Made by a program: the position numbers and the translations under genes
The notes under the pieces: generated by a model
Seen by the model: only the letters and a program-made list of their open reading frames with translations
Database searches by the model: none
What the model was told of the DNA's origin: nothing
NCBI RefSeq assembly: GCF_030272615.1
Contig: NC_081409.1
Location: 245,483,502-245,547,501, forward strand
Direction: 5' to 3'
DNA from: Cryptomeria japonica
Lineage: Eukaryota; Streptophyta; Pinopsida; Cupressales; Cupressaceae
Length of the DNA: 64,000 nt
In this document: piece after piece, positions 55,044-64,000 of the stretch
Position numbering within the stretch: the stretch's first letter is position 1
Layout of the letters: the number at the start of each line of letters is the position of its first letter

Positions 55044-56153
55044 TGAAACATGACCGAACATGGATGAGTTTCTGACAAGGATAAAGTTTTGACCACTGAG
55101 TTTTTGATGTTTTGATTGTTTTCCAGTTTCAGGGTTTCAGTTTTTGTTTCTAGGACAAAGACACAACAAACACACAAGATGTAAAGTGACTTCAAGAAAA
55201 ACATGCTAATTCTAAGGAAGTTGGCTGAGAGAGAAAACCTTTGCTTGCAGACTCTGGTACACACCCAATAGCTAATCGAAATATGGCCACTAAGTTTCAC
55301 GCAATGGATTCTCAATGCCATATTAGTCAACTCCAAACACTAATGGGGGCACGATATGGCAAGTATCTTGGGAGAGTTCCTATCTCTCTTGCACAAATAT
55401 TATCCCCCTTTCGGAGGTGAACCAGGTAGCTGCTATTTTAAAGTTCTTAGTAAGGATTTTCATTCAAAATTACCCCTCGAAGCCGCGCAAGCGTGATTGA
55501 GACCTATAGCCCGGTAAGGTACCAAAATAAGATGTAGTCACACAAGTGTAATTGAAACCATGAGGCCCTACAAAATTCCCGATATGAGAGATCTCAAAGA
55601 GAAAACTCAAATAATCCTGTCCTCTGAGACTTTGATCCCGAAAGGCCTATTTATTATAGTGATTTGGAATGCTTGAGTCTAGCTGTACTCACTTGGGTCG
55701 TTCTCACAGGGTGATTACTTTTTCCCACTATGACAGTCCCGCTAAAGGAACACAAATGTCAAAACTAAAAAAGCTTCAAGGGTCTAGATTTTTTATTATT
55801 TGTACAGACAAGAGCATACACTCTTACCTTTTAGACTTTTCTCAAACATGAAAAAAAAACTTGTTCATTAACCATATTGCAATTTAATTGCCTAGAAATG
55901 AATTAAAGAATGCACAATGTTTAGTTGATTCTCCTTAGGCAACTTGCAAAAATAACAAACCAGTAGTCATATTGTTTTTGAGCAATGAATTCTTTGACAG
56001 GCGTAAGTTTCATTGATAGATTCTTTGACAAGCGTTCTGCAAAAAACTAGTTAGGCTATGAAATATCTCTTTGGTAGAAAGAAAATAAACCAGGGTTAGC
56101 ATTTTATCATCAAAATCCAATCAGAAAACCCTAAAATAAACCTCTTTCTTTTT

Positions 56154-56423
56154 AATACGACAGAACAGTAACTCATACGAGTAACTTTACAGAGTTATAT
56201 GACAATTCTCAGCAGACAATACGATAAAATATGGCAGCTTACATAAATTTATACGAGTTTTCTCGCTTGGCCATACGATAAAACAGTGATTCGCACGAGT
56301 TTGCTCACATAGTCGTACGCGTATTCCCAGCGAATTAGACGAGTAAACACAGAATGAAATGATAGAATCAGAATATCGTACGAGGATTCCCAACGAACTA
56401 GATGACAAAACTCAGAACTCGTA
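56154..56423 (-). repeat. Array of CGTACG-like palindromes next to the PBS of O
   Basis: Copies lie near 56,155, 56,175, 56,195, 56,218, 56,250, 56,272, 56,291, 56,311, 56,336, 56,375, 56,399 and 56,418; most neighbours are 19-25 bp apart. It begins about 80 bp from the PBS, a position comparable to the AGCGCT array in family I. Confidence 0.7.
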
Positions 56424-56503
56424 TGACAATTTGCAGAGACTGTACAGACAAAATCTAGAAAATAAAAAGAAATGATTGCAAGGCCGAAAAATTAAATTCT
56501 TAT

Positions 56504-56521
56504 GCCCCACGGTGGGTGCCA
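56504..56521 (-). other. Primer binding site of element O, tRNA-Lys type
   Basis: Plus-strand GCCCCACGGTGGGTGCCA matches the 3' end of plant tRNA-Lys (CTT) as I remember it, with one change (GGGCGCCA to GGGTGCCA). It lies 4 bp inside the LTR end. Confidence 0.75.
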
Positions 56522-56525
56522 AAAA

Positions 56526-57513
56526 TGTTTGTGTGAAAAGTGGCAACCTGCAAGCTGTAAGGTACAAACACTTCAATACATCATTGCATGCATGGTTAGA
56601 TAGATATAATCAATGAATATAAAAACCATAGCAAATCGATCTATTGCCTTCTAAAAGATGCGAGTATAGACTTTCTCTCAGATTTGTCTAAGCAACACCA
56701 GTGACTAGACTACACCAAGACAAATGATTTAATCTATATGGGCACAAAATTGAGCCAAATGGATGCAAGATTAAGCTAGATATGCAAGATTAAGCTGTGA
56801 ATGATTAAACTAAATATGCAAAAAGCTAAGATGCAATAATCTCAAAGAACAATATTCTCAATGAACCTAGAGCAAAAACAACATAATAACAATAAATCTC
56901 TAGGGTTTCTTATTGAGAGATGACAGCATTAATTTATAGAAAATCCAAAGAGAGACCAACAATCAAGATCGATTAATGATGAGCTATCGAGATTCTCCAA
57001 GAGGAAGCACAATCTAGGTGAATTGATGTGATTGGCTGCTTTTCTCAGTTTTAAAGGAAATTGAGCTAAAATTAAGATAAAATTAGAAAAACTAATTTAT
57101 TCCTTATTTTTATTCAATTTTGAGATTTAATCGATTTAATTGCTTTTCTGATATTTTTCAATTTATTAGATTTTTAAGATATCTCAATTTGATTCCTTTT
57201 TCCAATTTAATTTCTTTTTTCAAATTAATTTCTTTTTTAATGATTTAATGGCAAATTTATTTATTAATTAAATATGCTAGGATATTTAATTAAACAAATA
57301 GGACAATTGATTAAAATGATTTACCTGGAATGATTAATTAATTAAATAAACATTTAATTAATATAGAATGATTTATTTACCATGAGACATTGATGATTGA
57401 TGAATTGATTAATTATGTGCTCAAGATTAATTTAATTGCCTTTGGTTAGGACCTTGGTGATGTAGCCGAGATTAGGGGCCCATGGTTTAGGTGACCATTT
57501 TTAGGGTATTACA
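56526..57513 (-). repeat. 5' LTR of element O
   Basis: It is 988 bp. On the minus strand it begins TGTAATACCCTAAAAATGG and ends ACACAAACA before the PBS. AT-rich centre (57,060-57,370). The partner LTR is not in the window. Confidence 0.75.
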
Positions 57514-57886
57514 GTGACACTGTGAGATTTGTTGTGCAAGCAAGGGTAAAATTTACACATTTCAAAGTGTCGCTTAAAGATACCCCAATAACTGTGCACT
57601 TAAAATTGCCAATATTTATGCACAAATGCTCAAATAGACATGCACTATGGTTACTAGTAAAGGTGTACAAATGGTCCAATTATGGCAATTTTTTTAGTGG
57701 ATTATTAGTTATTGGAACATGAACGGTAACTGGTGCTCTTCCCCAAATCAATTTTATAGATAGATGTTCTTCCCCTAAGTCAATTTTATAGGTAGAAATA
57801 ATCATTGAACTATCAAAATTTAAATTTAAATTTGAACTCATAAATTTTTTCTCTAGTAAATTGTTTTTGATAAAGATAAATAGGTT
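57514..57886. other. Interval without a gene
   Basis: AT-rich flank of element O. Near 57,845-57,900 the minus strand has a TGTAAAACCTATTTATC-like stretch that could be the 3' end of an old retrotransposed copy belonging to the next feature; this is weak. Confidence 0.35.
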
Positions 57887-58748
57887 TTACAAGGACCTAA
57901 AACCCAAAGCTTTAGAGACCAAAACTAGTAGCCAAAAAGACATTAAACAAAAGCAAAAGGGGGATAATCTTCTGAATAATCTTCTTGTTGATTTTTTCCA
58001 GATCCTCCATGATGAATATGGAGGTACCATGTTCCTGGTTTTGGCTCTTGGTCCTAGTACAGGGACCTGAACTAGTCTTCCCATCAGCAGCATTCCGACC
58101 ACCCTCATACGCATTCTTTTTATGTTTTTCCCCCAAGGGAGGTTCACTGGCTATGGGTCTAGTTCTATAGTTGGACATCATGTCATTGATTTTCTCCAAA
58201 CCTTTAGTGTTGTTACTCATCGCCTCCCTGTTGATTTCCACCAGATTATTCAGGTTGTCTTTGATGTCATACACATACTCCTCCAACTTATCAATTTTGC
58301 GCTCATGGAAGATTTTCATAGTTTCAACATCCTAAGATATCTTTTGAATCATGCTCATGATTTTCTTAGTTTTACTAGGCCCAGGGGAGTCCATGAAGGT
58401 TTCAATAATTCCATCTTTCAGAGTTCCGATTACCTTATCCACCCACTTCCAACATTTTTCTTGGCCTCTAGTGCTCTCCAAAATCAGGTCTTCAAGCTTC
58501 TTCTCCCCCTTTTTCTCCCCTTCTTTCTCCTTATTCACAGTCCCCTATTTCTCATTATCCACATTGATGGGAATATCTAACCTAATCTCACGGTCTTTGT
58601 CTTTGGACCCACTTGAATTGGTCAATTTTGTTTTCTTTTTGATGGGGGTCTCCAGGTCTTGCATTTTCCTGCTACTGGATTTAAATTTGCTTGTCGCCCA
58701 CCTTGGAGGGTTGGTTTTTCTACTACTATTAGTTCTTTGGGTCACCAT
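57887..58748 (-). pseudogene. Coiled-coil protein pseudogene, unknown family
   Basis: One frame from ATG 58,748 to about 57,912, with two in-frame stops (near 58,543 and 58,330). The N-terminus is basic and Ser/Thr/Lys-rich (SKFKSSSRKMQDLETPIKKK), then acidic-basic helices (KEKEGEKKGEKKLEDLILE). A coiled coil at about 58,310-58,190 (KIDKLEEYVYDIKDNLNNL) and a hydrophilic tail follow. No zinc knuckle or catalytic motif. It may be ORF1 of a non-LTR element or a retroelement accessory protein; I cannot tell. The neighbourhood shows no LTR that clearly belongs to it. Confidence 0.4.
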
Positions 58749-60345
58749 AGGCTCCCCTTATTTCTTCGGTCTATACCCAAGGTCCTCTGAATCCTTGATA
58801 TCACACCAATCCAGGGCAGTGCCACTGACATCCTTCTCTAATAAATTATTATGAAATGACTTTGACACAAAATTTGTAACTTTGAGTGGTAGTGTGTTGC
58901 ATTTAAGACAAAGGTCTAATTCTTTTTTGAGAAAGAGATTCTCAATGATAAGTTTTCTAGATCATTTTTTGCATGCATGATTCAATCTATATGAGAAACC
59001 TAATTCATATTTTTATTAAAAATAAACCAAATTTGAATTATAATTAAAAAGATATGATCGTAACAATGAACAATTAAATATGGCAATCAACCTAATACTT
59101 TTACTTCTTTAATTTCTAATTTTTAGATTATGTCATATAATCTCATAATTATAAATTTAATTAATTAAATTGTCTAACTTTACCATATTTATCTAATCTA
59201 ATTTGAATCAAATAAATTCATATTATTTCTTGGCATTGTTGCTCCATATACTTCAAAAATATAAAATTTAAATATAGTATCAATTTGAAAGTAAAAGTTT
59301 AATAAAATATGCATATAATTTTATTTATTTTCTTACTTTGTATATTCATGAGTCTCTTGTTGATAAGAAATCAATTGCACATTATATGGTTTTTCTTACA
59401 GTATTTTATGTGTAACTTCAAGATGGCGTGAATCAAGACCAATCTCTTGATGCATATCATTTTGTTTCTAATGATTGACCTTATCAAATGAGGGGGTTGT
59501 GGGTTCATAAATATATTTATTTATAATCTTTATTTTATCTAAAATATCTTGAGCTTTATGTTTGAATGCAATTCACACCAAAATATAGAATTTCCATGTA
59601 TGCAATAATAGGAACAAAAGTAATTAGCCTCATGTGGTGCAAGCTTGGAGTCATCCATTGGTTTAGTTGCAAGTAAAGTATTAAGATGATGTTTAAGGAG
59701 TTGTTTTACTACTATGTGCGAAGTATACTCAATGCAATTAATTCTCTAATGTGATTTGGTTTAGAAGTTACAATATGCCCATCATGACTAACTTTAGGTA
59801 CATCCTTACTGTCCTTATTAATTGAATGTAACCAAGTGTTAGAAATAAACTTATATAAAAGAGGATTGTTAAATAAATTATGTTCATGATTATATATAGT
59901 AGTACACCACTATGAAAATTAATAGTGAGACATGTAATAGATTTGGACCTTAAATATTGGAAATAAACCATCCATAAATATATATTGAATTTGATCAACA
60001 CCTAAAGTTATAACTTATATTGATAGCTAATGCTTGAAATCATGATATGTAATCTCTAATTAGTGTTAGTATGTGAAGTCAGTTTTGTTTATCCAACATT
60101 GATTAAACAGTTAATGGCTTGCTATTTTTTTATCATACAACATGTGTACATTATCCAATTGATTGAGTCATACTTTCTATTTTTGGAAAGTCTTCTTTGA
60201 AGAGGATTTGGAAATTTGGATGTCTTATAGGAGATTGGCATATTTTTCATTACAAATTATAGATTTTTGTAATAGCAATTTTTTTTTAGATAATAAAAAA
60301 TTGTGAGACTTTTGCTTGTGGTTTTTTCTTGGTGTACATTACTAT
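58749..60345. other. AT-rich interval without a supported gene
   Basis: 1.6 kb of low-GC sequence. The only open stretch is a 77-codon minus-strand ORF at 59,768-60,001 without recognisable features. I see nothing else. Confidence 0.5.
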
Positions 60346-61072
60346 AAAGTGGAAAATTGGGGAGCTTAGAAAATCCACCACGGGGAAAGGAGGATTCACT
60401 AAGCTCAATTTTCACTTAGGGGAGATTTTACATTCAAAAGAGGGGACGAATCTACTAGATCCAATCCTAAAATGATGCAAGGACTAAATACTAAGTAGAT
60501 AGATTGTGTTTGGGATGTAATTGACCCGCTTTTGTAAGTTGATTAATTTAATTAAGACTAAGTGCTGAAAATGAAGACAAAGTATGAGAAAATAGCGAGC
60601 TACAAATTCAGGATTCAGTCATGCACCTGGATTTGAGAAGTTTGAGATGATTTGGAGCTACTCTGCGAAATCTGCCAAAAGTTGCACGGACCATGTGTCC
60701 GACCAGGTTGTCCTCCTATCGGTCCTCCAAACTTTCCACACATCAAAAATGGTTTTTCTGTCTCTGCAAATAAAGATTACTTTTCTGACTTGAGCCGACA
60801 TAGAGGGGATTTTCCCACTTCAAATTTAAGATAGATCAAGGGGAAGGGTCCAAGATAGGTTCCCATTAAGGGGGACCAAGGTGCCACACCCTGGTCCTAC
60901 CCTAATTTGGGGCAAGATCAATGTGTAGGTAGGGTGCTTTATTGAGTTGCATTAAGTTTTTGATATGTATGAGCATAATCATGTCTCCGATCAGGCTAAG
61001 GGGCACAAACACTAAGGCGAAGACCCAAATGCAATAAAAAATTTCAAGGGGTGCAATTTTAGGATGTTACAT
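60345..61072 (-). repeat. 3' LTR (left boundary uncertain) of element R
   Basis: On the minus strand it begins TGTAACATCCTAAAATTGCA at 61,072, directly after a purine-rich tract. The left end is not defined; sequence related to the element (a block near 60,345-60,440 resembling 61,115-61,210) marks the minimum extent I can suggest. Confidence 0.55.
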
Positions 61073-61793
61073 TTATCCCCCACTTTAGTGGGAGTATCAT
61101 CTTATGAAAATACTATTGGTAAAGTACAAGGAATTCGTATTGAAATACTTTCACCACGTCAAAGAGGGAAGATTCACCAAGCCCCCAGTGGAATTTAGGA
61201 TCTTACAACTTCAATGATAAGGTAAAAGGGAAGATTACGAGAGAGAAAGAGAGAACCATGAATACAACTGGTAATGTTCTCTTACTATGAGTTGTGAAAA
61301 GAAGATACTAAAAATCACAAAGAAAAGATAAAGTTCGCTAAGTAACTTTAAGTATCAAGAGAGAGAATCATGAGCGGGGTGTATGCCCCCATGTTAAAGA
61401 GCTTGCAAATTCCTTGCCATGAGCAATTGCTTTAAGGTAGGATACACCCAAAGAAGACAAGCACAATATCACAATATTTTAGCCCCCAGGAGAGGATAAA
61501 TCAAAGGATAATGAACACAAAACCCAAAACATGAGGTGGTTTCACCTAACTTTGGAAACAGTATGATTTTTATGATAGCTCATGTATATCATGTATATAT
61601 ATGTGCATAAAATTGTCCTCATCCCCCAAAGAAAGGAAACCACCATGGAAGAAGGGAACACACGTGTCTTTTGAGTCAACATGGAAGAGATCAAAAATAG
61701 ATCTCAACGCTTTGCATGGCCCTCAAGTAGAAAACACTAGGGACAAAAAATAGAAGAATAGGGAAACAAATAGAAGAATATCACAAATAAGAA

Positions 61794-61882
<89 letters not shown>

Positions 61883-61896
61883 CGATGCTAATGAAG
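61073..61896 (-). other. Polypurine tract and 3' non-coding region of element R
   Basis: The minus strand reads CCCACTAAAGTGGGGGATAAA just before the LTR. No gene from there to 61,896 apart from the microsatellite. Confidence 0.55.
61794..61877. repeat. (TG)n(AG)n compound microsatellite
   Basis: About ten TG units are followed by about 32 GA units. The ORFs through it on both strands are repeat translations. Confidence 0.95.
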
Positions 61897-62914
61897 CTAA
61901 TCAAGCATGTCATCCTCCCCCCAATCTTTCTGATAATTATTTCGGGAAGGTGGATAACATGCAAGAGGAGCCACATCGAGCATAGTAGATGGAGCTATCA
62001 CAAGTTCCAAACAAGGACCATGCTCTAATGATGATTCACTTTGTTCATTGCTAGGAGATAGGATTAATGCTTTTAAAATTTTTACAGATAAATCATTTTC
62101 AACATCAACATATTCATATTCATCATCAGAAATATTAGGATCAACATTTTCATCATTAACAATATTTTCACCTATTCCTTCATCAAGATTAATAAGAATA
62201 GGATCTCTAATAGGATAAGAAACTTGAACCATCATTTGTTTTAAGAATTTTTCATCTTGGATAATTAGGTTGAACATCTTGTTTAGGAGAAAATGGAATC
62301 ATGTCAACAATTAGTGTTTTAGGAGAAGAAATGGCTTGGGAAGCAACTTCACGATTTCTAGCACGACGTCTCTGTCGGCATTCTCTCACACAATGGTTTC
62401 GTCTAGTTTTGGATGAAGGTTGAAGAGGTTTAGGTTCATCAGGTATAGACTTTGTCTTTTCTTTTAGGGAAGGATGAATGGGTTGAGGTCTTTTAGGTTG
62501 GAAAATAGGAGAGGCCAATCGCTTCTCTCTATAAGATGAAGGAGGAGGAACCACACCATATAAAGGAGGAATGGGAGGTGTAGGAAGGAGACTGGGTCCA
62601 TCACGAGGAGGAGGGATAGGTCTAGTCTTAGGAGGAATAGATTGATGTTTAGGAGGAATAATTTTTCTACCTTTGGGAGGAGGAGAAGAATCATCCAAAG
62701 GAGAAGGAATGGATTTTTCTTTAGGAAGAAGAATATCTCTTTTATTAGGAGAAAGTATACTCTTCTCTTTAGGAGAAGGAATAGGTGTCTCTTTGGGAAG
62801 AATATTATTTCTTTCCTTAGGAGGAAGAATAATATTATCCTCAAGAAGGGGTATATGATCATCAAGAGTAATTCTAAGTATCGGATTTCTAGGTTTACTC
62901 AAGGATAAAATCAT
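61897..62914 (-). pseudogene. Proline-rich and acidic polyprotein segment of element R
   Basis: 220 codons (62,914-62,252) are built on degenerate PPPK/IPSPKEK/ILLPKEK repeats, then PPRDGPSLLPTPPIPPLYG and a basic stretch RECRQRRRARNREVASQ. After a frameshift an acidic part follows (NISDDEYEYVDVENDLS) ending NYQKDWGEDDML. Similar Pro-rich and acidic linkers lie between protease and RT in plant gypsy polyproteins. Here the coding sequence stops and is followed by the 3' non-coding region, so RT, RNase H and integrase are missing. Confidence 0.6.
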
Positions 62915-63165
62915 TTCATTTTTTCAGTTTTGATATGATCTAAAGAGAGAATCACTTCTAGGTTGAGGAGGCTGGAATCGTTTGGACCAAAAGTAATCAA
63001 GACAAACATATCCATGCCTCATTATAGGTTGATACATGCTATGATTTTATCATTATGAGGACATTTCAAACACTTATGAATAGTAGAAGCAATCTCTTTA
63101 ATGGAAGAGAGCCAAGGATATCCCAACTTCACACAAAATTGATTGGATATAGAGATTATAGAAAA

Positions 63166-63786
63166 TTAAACATTTAAGCATTTAGTACCAATATCAATAG
63201 GAAGTGTTATAGAACCAATAGCAGGACAAGAGAATCCATCAAAAACTTTATTTATCACATCAGTATCATCATATATCACTTGATGCAATTGCAAAGTATA
63301 AATAAATTCTTTAGTTATCACACTAACCATGCAAGCAGGATCAATAAACGCTAATCTAGTGGGCATACCTTTGACTTTTGCACTTATGTATAATGGGCCA
63401 TTAGGTGCTTTAATGGTCTCACTATGATCAAAAGTGATGCACAAATCCTTAGGAGGTTCTTGTTGATCTACAAGGTTCACCACAATGTTATTAGATCCAA
63501 GGCCAACATCATTGGGAGAGAAAGTAAGATGATCAGTCTCAATCACATTAGTGGAATGGGATGGTAAAGGATTAGTGAAAATATGAAGATTTCTATTAGG
63601 AGAAGCTACAGATTTGTTTCCTTTATCATTCAAACCTGCCATAGATATGGTATTGTTATCAATCAATTATTGAATCTTACTTCTCAATGAAAAATATTTT
63701 TCAGTATCATGACCAGGCTGCCAATGGTATTGACTAAAGGATTTAGCATCAAAGTAGGGTGAATTTTTCTTAGATGGATCTATTGG
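63166..63786 (-). pseudogene. Gag C-terminus and aspartic protease of element R
   Basis: 63,760-63,667 resembles the Tat Gag motif region (QYHWQPGHDTEKYFSLRSKI, with the Cys ligands replaced by Tyr), then a stop. 63,666-63,166 contains GPLYISAKVKGMPTRLAFID followed by PACMVSVI, a protease-like block in which D-P-A stands where D-S/T-G is expected, and FDGFSCPAIGSITLPIDIG. The loss of the D-S/T-G motif argues against activity or for a strongly diverged protease. Upstream gag is cut by an LTR start at 63,787. Confidence 0.6.
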
Positions 63787-64000
63787 TGTAAATAATTATT
63801 CATCATAGATATTATTACACTTTACTTAAGTTTACTTAGGTACATACATTTAATAAAAGTTTGGGTATGAGACACTTGGGTGTTTGTGCCACATTGGGAT
63901 AGTGTGTGTGAGAGAATTTCCACCTTTTATGGTGTTGATCTTGTTGTTACACTCCACCTTCAGTGGGTGATCCACCTCATGTGAATTATTATACTGTTTC
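63787..64000 (+). repeat. Start of another LTR, continuing beyond the window
   Basis: TGTAAATAATTATTCATCAT follows gag-like sequence of element R abruptly, and the stretch to the edge has no coding content. The beginning with TG and the abrupt junction suggest an LTR inserted in R. Orientation and family cannot be proved from 214 bp. Confidence 0.45.

Larger units (their letters stand above)
54435..56503 (-). other. Untranslated leader of element O
   Basis: About 2.07 kb between PBS and gag. It holds two palindrome arrays (54,801-55,043 and 56,154-56,423), with no convincing leader ORF. Short ORFs are translations of repeat-rich DNA. Confidence 0.6.
1381..57513 (-). mobile_element. Outer Tat-lineage LTR retrotransposon O (minus strand), carrying nested insertions
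   Basis: Read on the minus strand, the order is: LTR (57,513-56,526), PBS, leader with repeat arrays, gag (54,434-53,506, resuming at 49,984-49,228 and 10,490-10,192), protease, G-patch, linker, RT, RNase H, integrase (to 4,589), and a non-coding 3' region holding a PMD ORF on the opposite strand. Gag is interrupted by a solo LTR (49,985-53,500) and by the 38.7-kb compound element (10,491-49,227). The 3' LTR is missing because the left part is cut at about 1,380. Many stops and frameshifts make it a relic. The assignment of the pieces to one element is supported by in-frame continuity of gag across the large insertion. Confidence 0.8.

Noticed and set aside
56504-56521. tRNA genes at the primer sites (also 11,918, 26,121 and 27,640)
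   Set aside because: Only 12-20 nt match tRNA 3' ends; no cloverleaf is present. They are primer binding sites.
61795-62028. ORFs across the TG/AG microsatellite
   Set aside because: They are pure repeat translations (Arg-Glu, Leu-Ser) with no extension into coding-like sequence on that strand.

Overview
The window is plant nuclear repeat DNA. I find no intact host gene, no rRNA or tRNA gene and no CRISPR array. Nearly every recognisable coding stretch is a decayed LTR retrotransposon, mostly Ty3/gypsy elements of the Tat lineage. The Tat call rests on two consecutive RNase H domains (the second of archaeal type), a C-H-H-C type Gag motif, and extra ORFs before gag and after pol. The density of old nested elements, the long LTRs and the absence of genes suggest a very large genome. 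A conifer-like gymnosperm is my best guess, but this is inference only.

Layout. (1) 1-1,380, + strand: the RNase H/integrase end of a Tat element (copy Id), cut off abruptly. (2) 1,381-57,513, - strand: an outer Tat element (O). Its 5' LTR is 56,526-57,513 with a tRNA-Lys-type primer binding site at 56,504-56,521. Its gag is split in three, its pol lies at 4,589-10,190, and a Plant Mobile Domain (PMD) ORF on the opposite strand sits beyond pol at 1,381-2,880. (3) Inserted in O's gag is a 38.7-kb compound element (10,491-49,227, + strand), with an LTR at each end and near-identical 5-bp flanks (attgg/gttgg); O's gag reads in frame across the insertion. Between the LTRs lie three successive gag-pol copies of one Tat family: Ia 11,916-19,299, Ib 27,528-37,405 and Ic 37,406-47,796. 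Ic also carries an antisense PMD ORF (46,733-44,715) before the 3' LTR. (4) Inserted in Ia's second RNase H is a non-autonomous element N (19,300-27,527, - strand) with LTRs and a tRNA-iMet site. It encodes a coiled-coil/zinc-knuckle protein and a large unknown ORF, but no reverse transcriptase. (5) O's gag is also interrupted by a probable 3.5-kb solo LTR (49,985-53,500) with a perfect 5-bp duplication, gtcgt. (6) 57,514-64,000: a coiled-coil pseudogene, AT-rich DNA, an RT-less gag-protease-proline-rich element R (- strand, LTR ending at 61,072), and the start of another LTR at 63,787.

The observation I would follow first is a shared architecture. Several of these elements carry arrays of short palindromes spaced about 20-22 bp apart (two helical turns), with a different palindrome in each lineage. 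The cores are AGCGCT in family I (leader and, inverted, upstream of the antisense PMD ORF), CGTACG-like in the leader of O, and covarying dyads in the solo LTR. Together with an antisense PMD gene that has its own TATA-like box, they suggest a cis-element/binding-protein system in these retrotransposons that I do not recognise as described.
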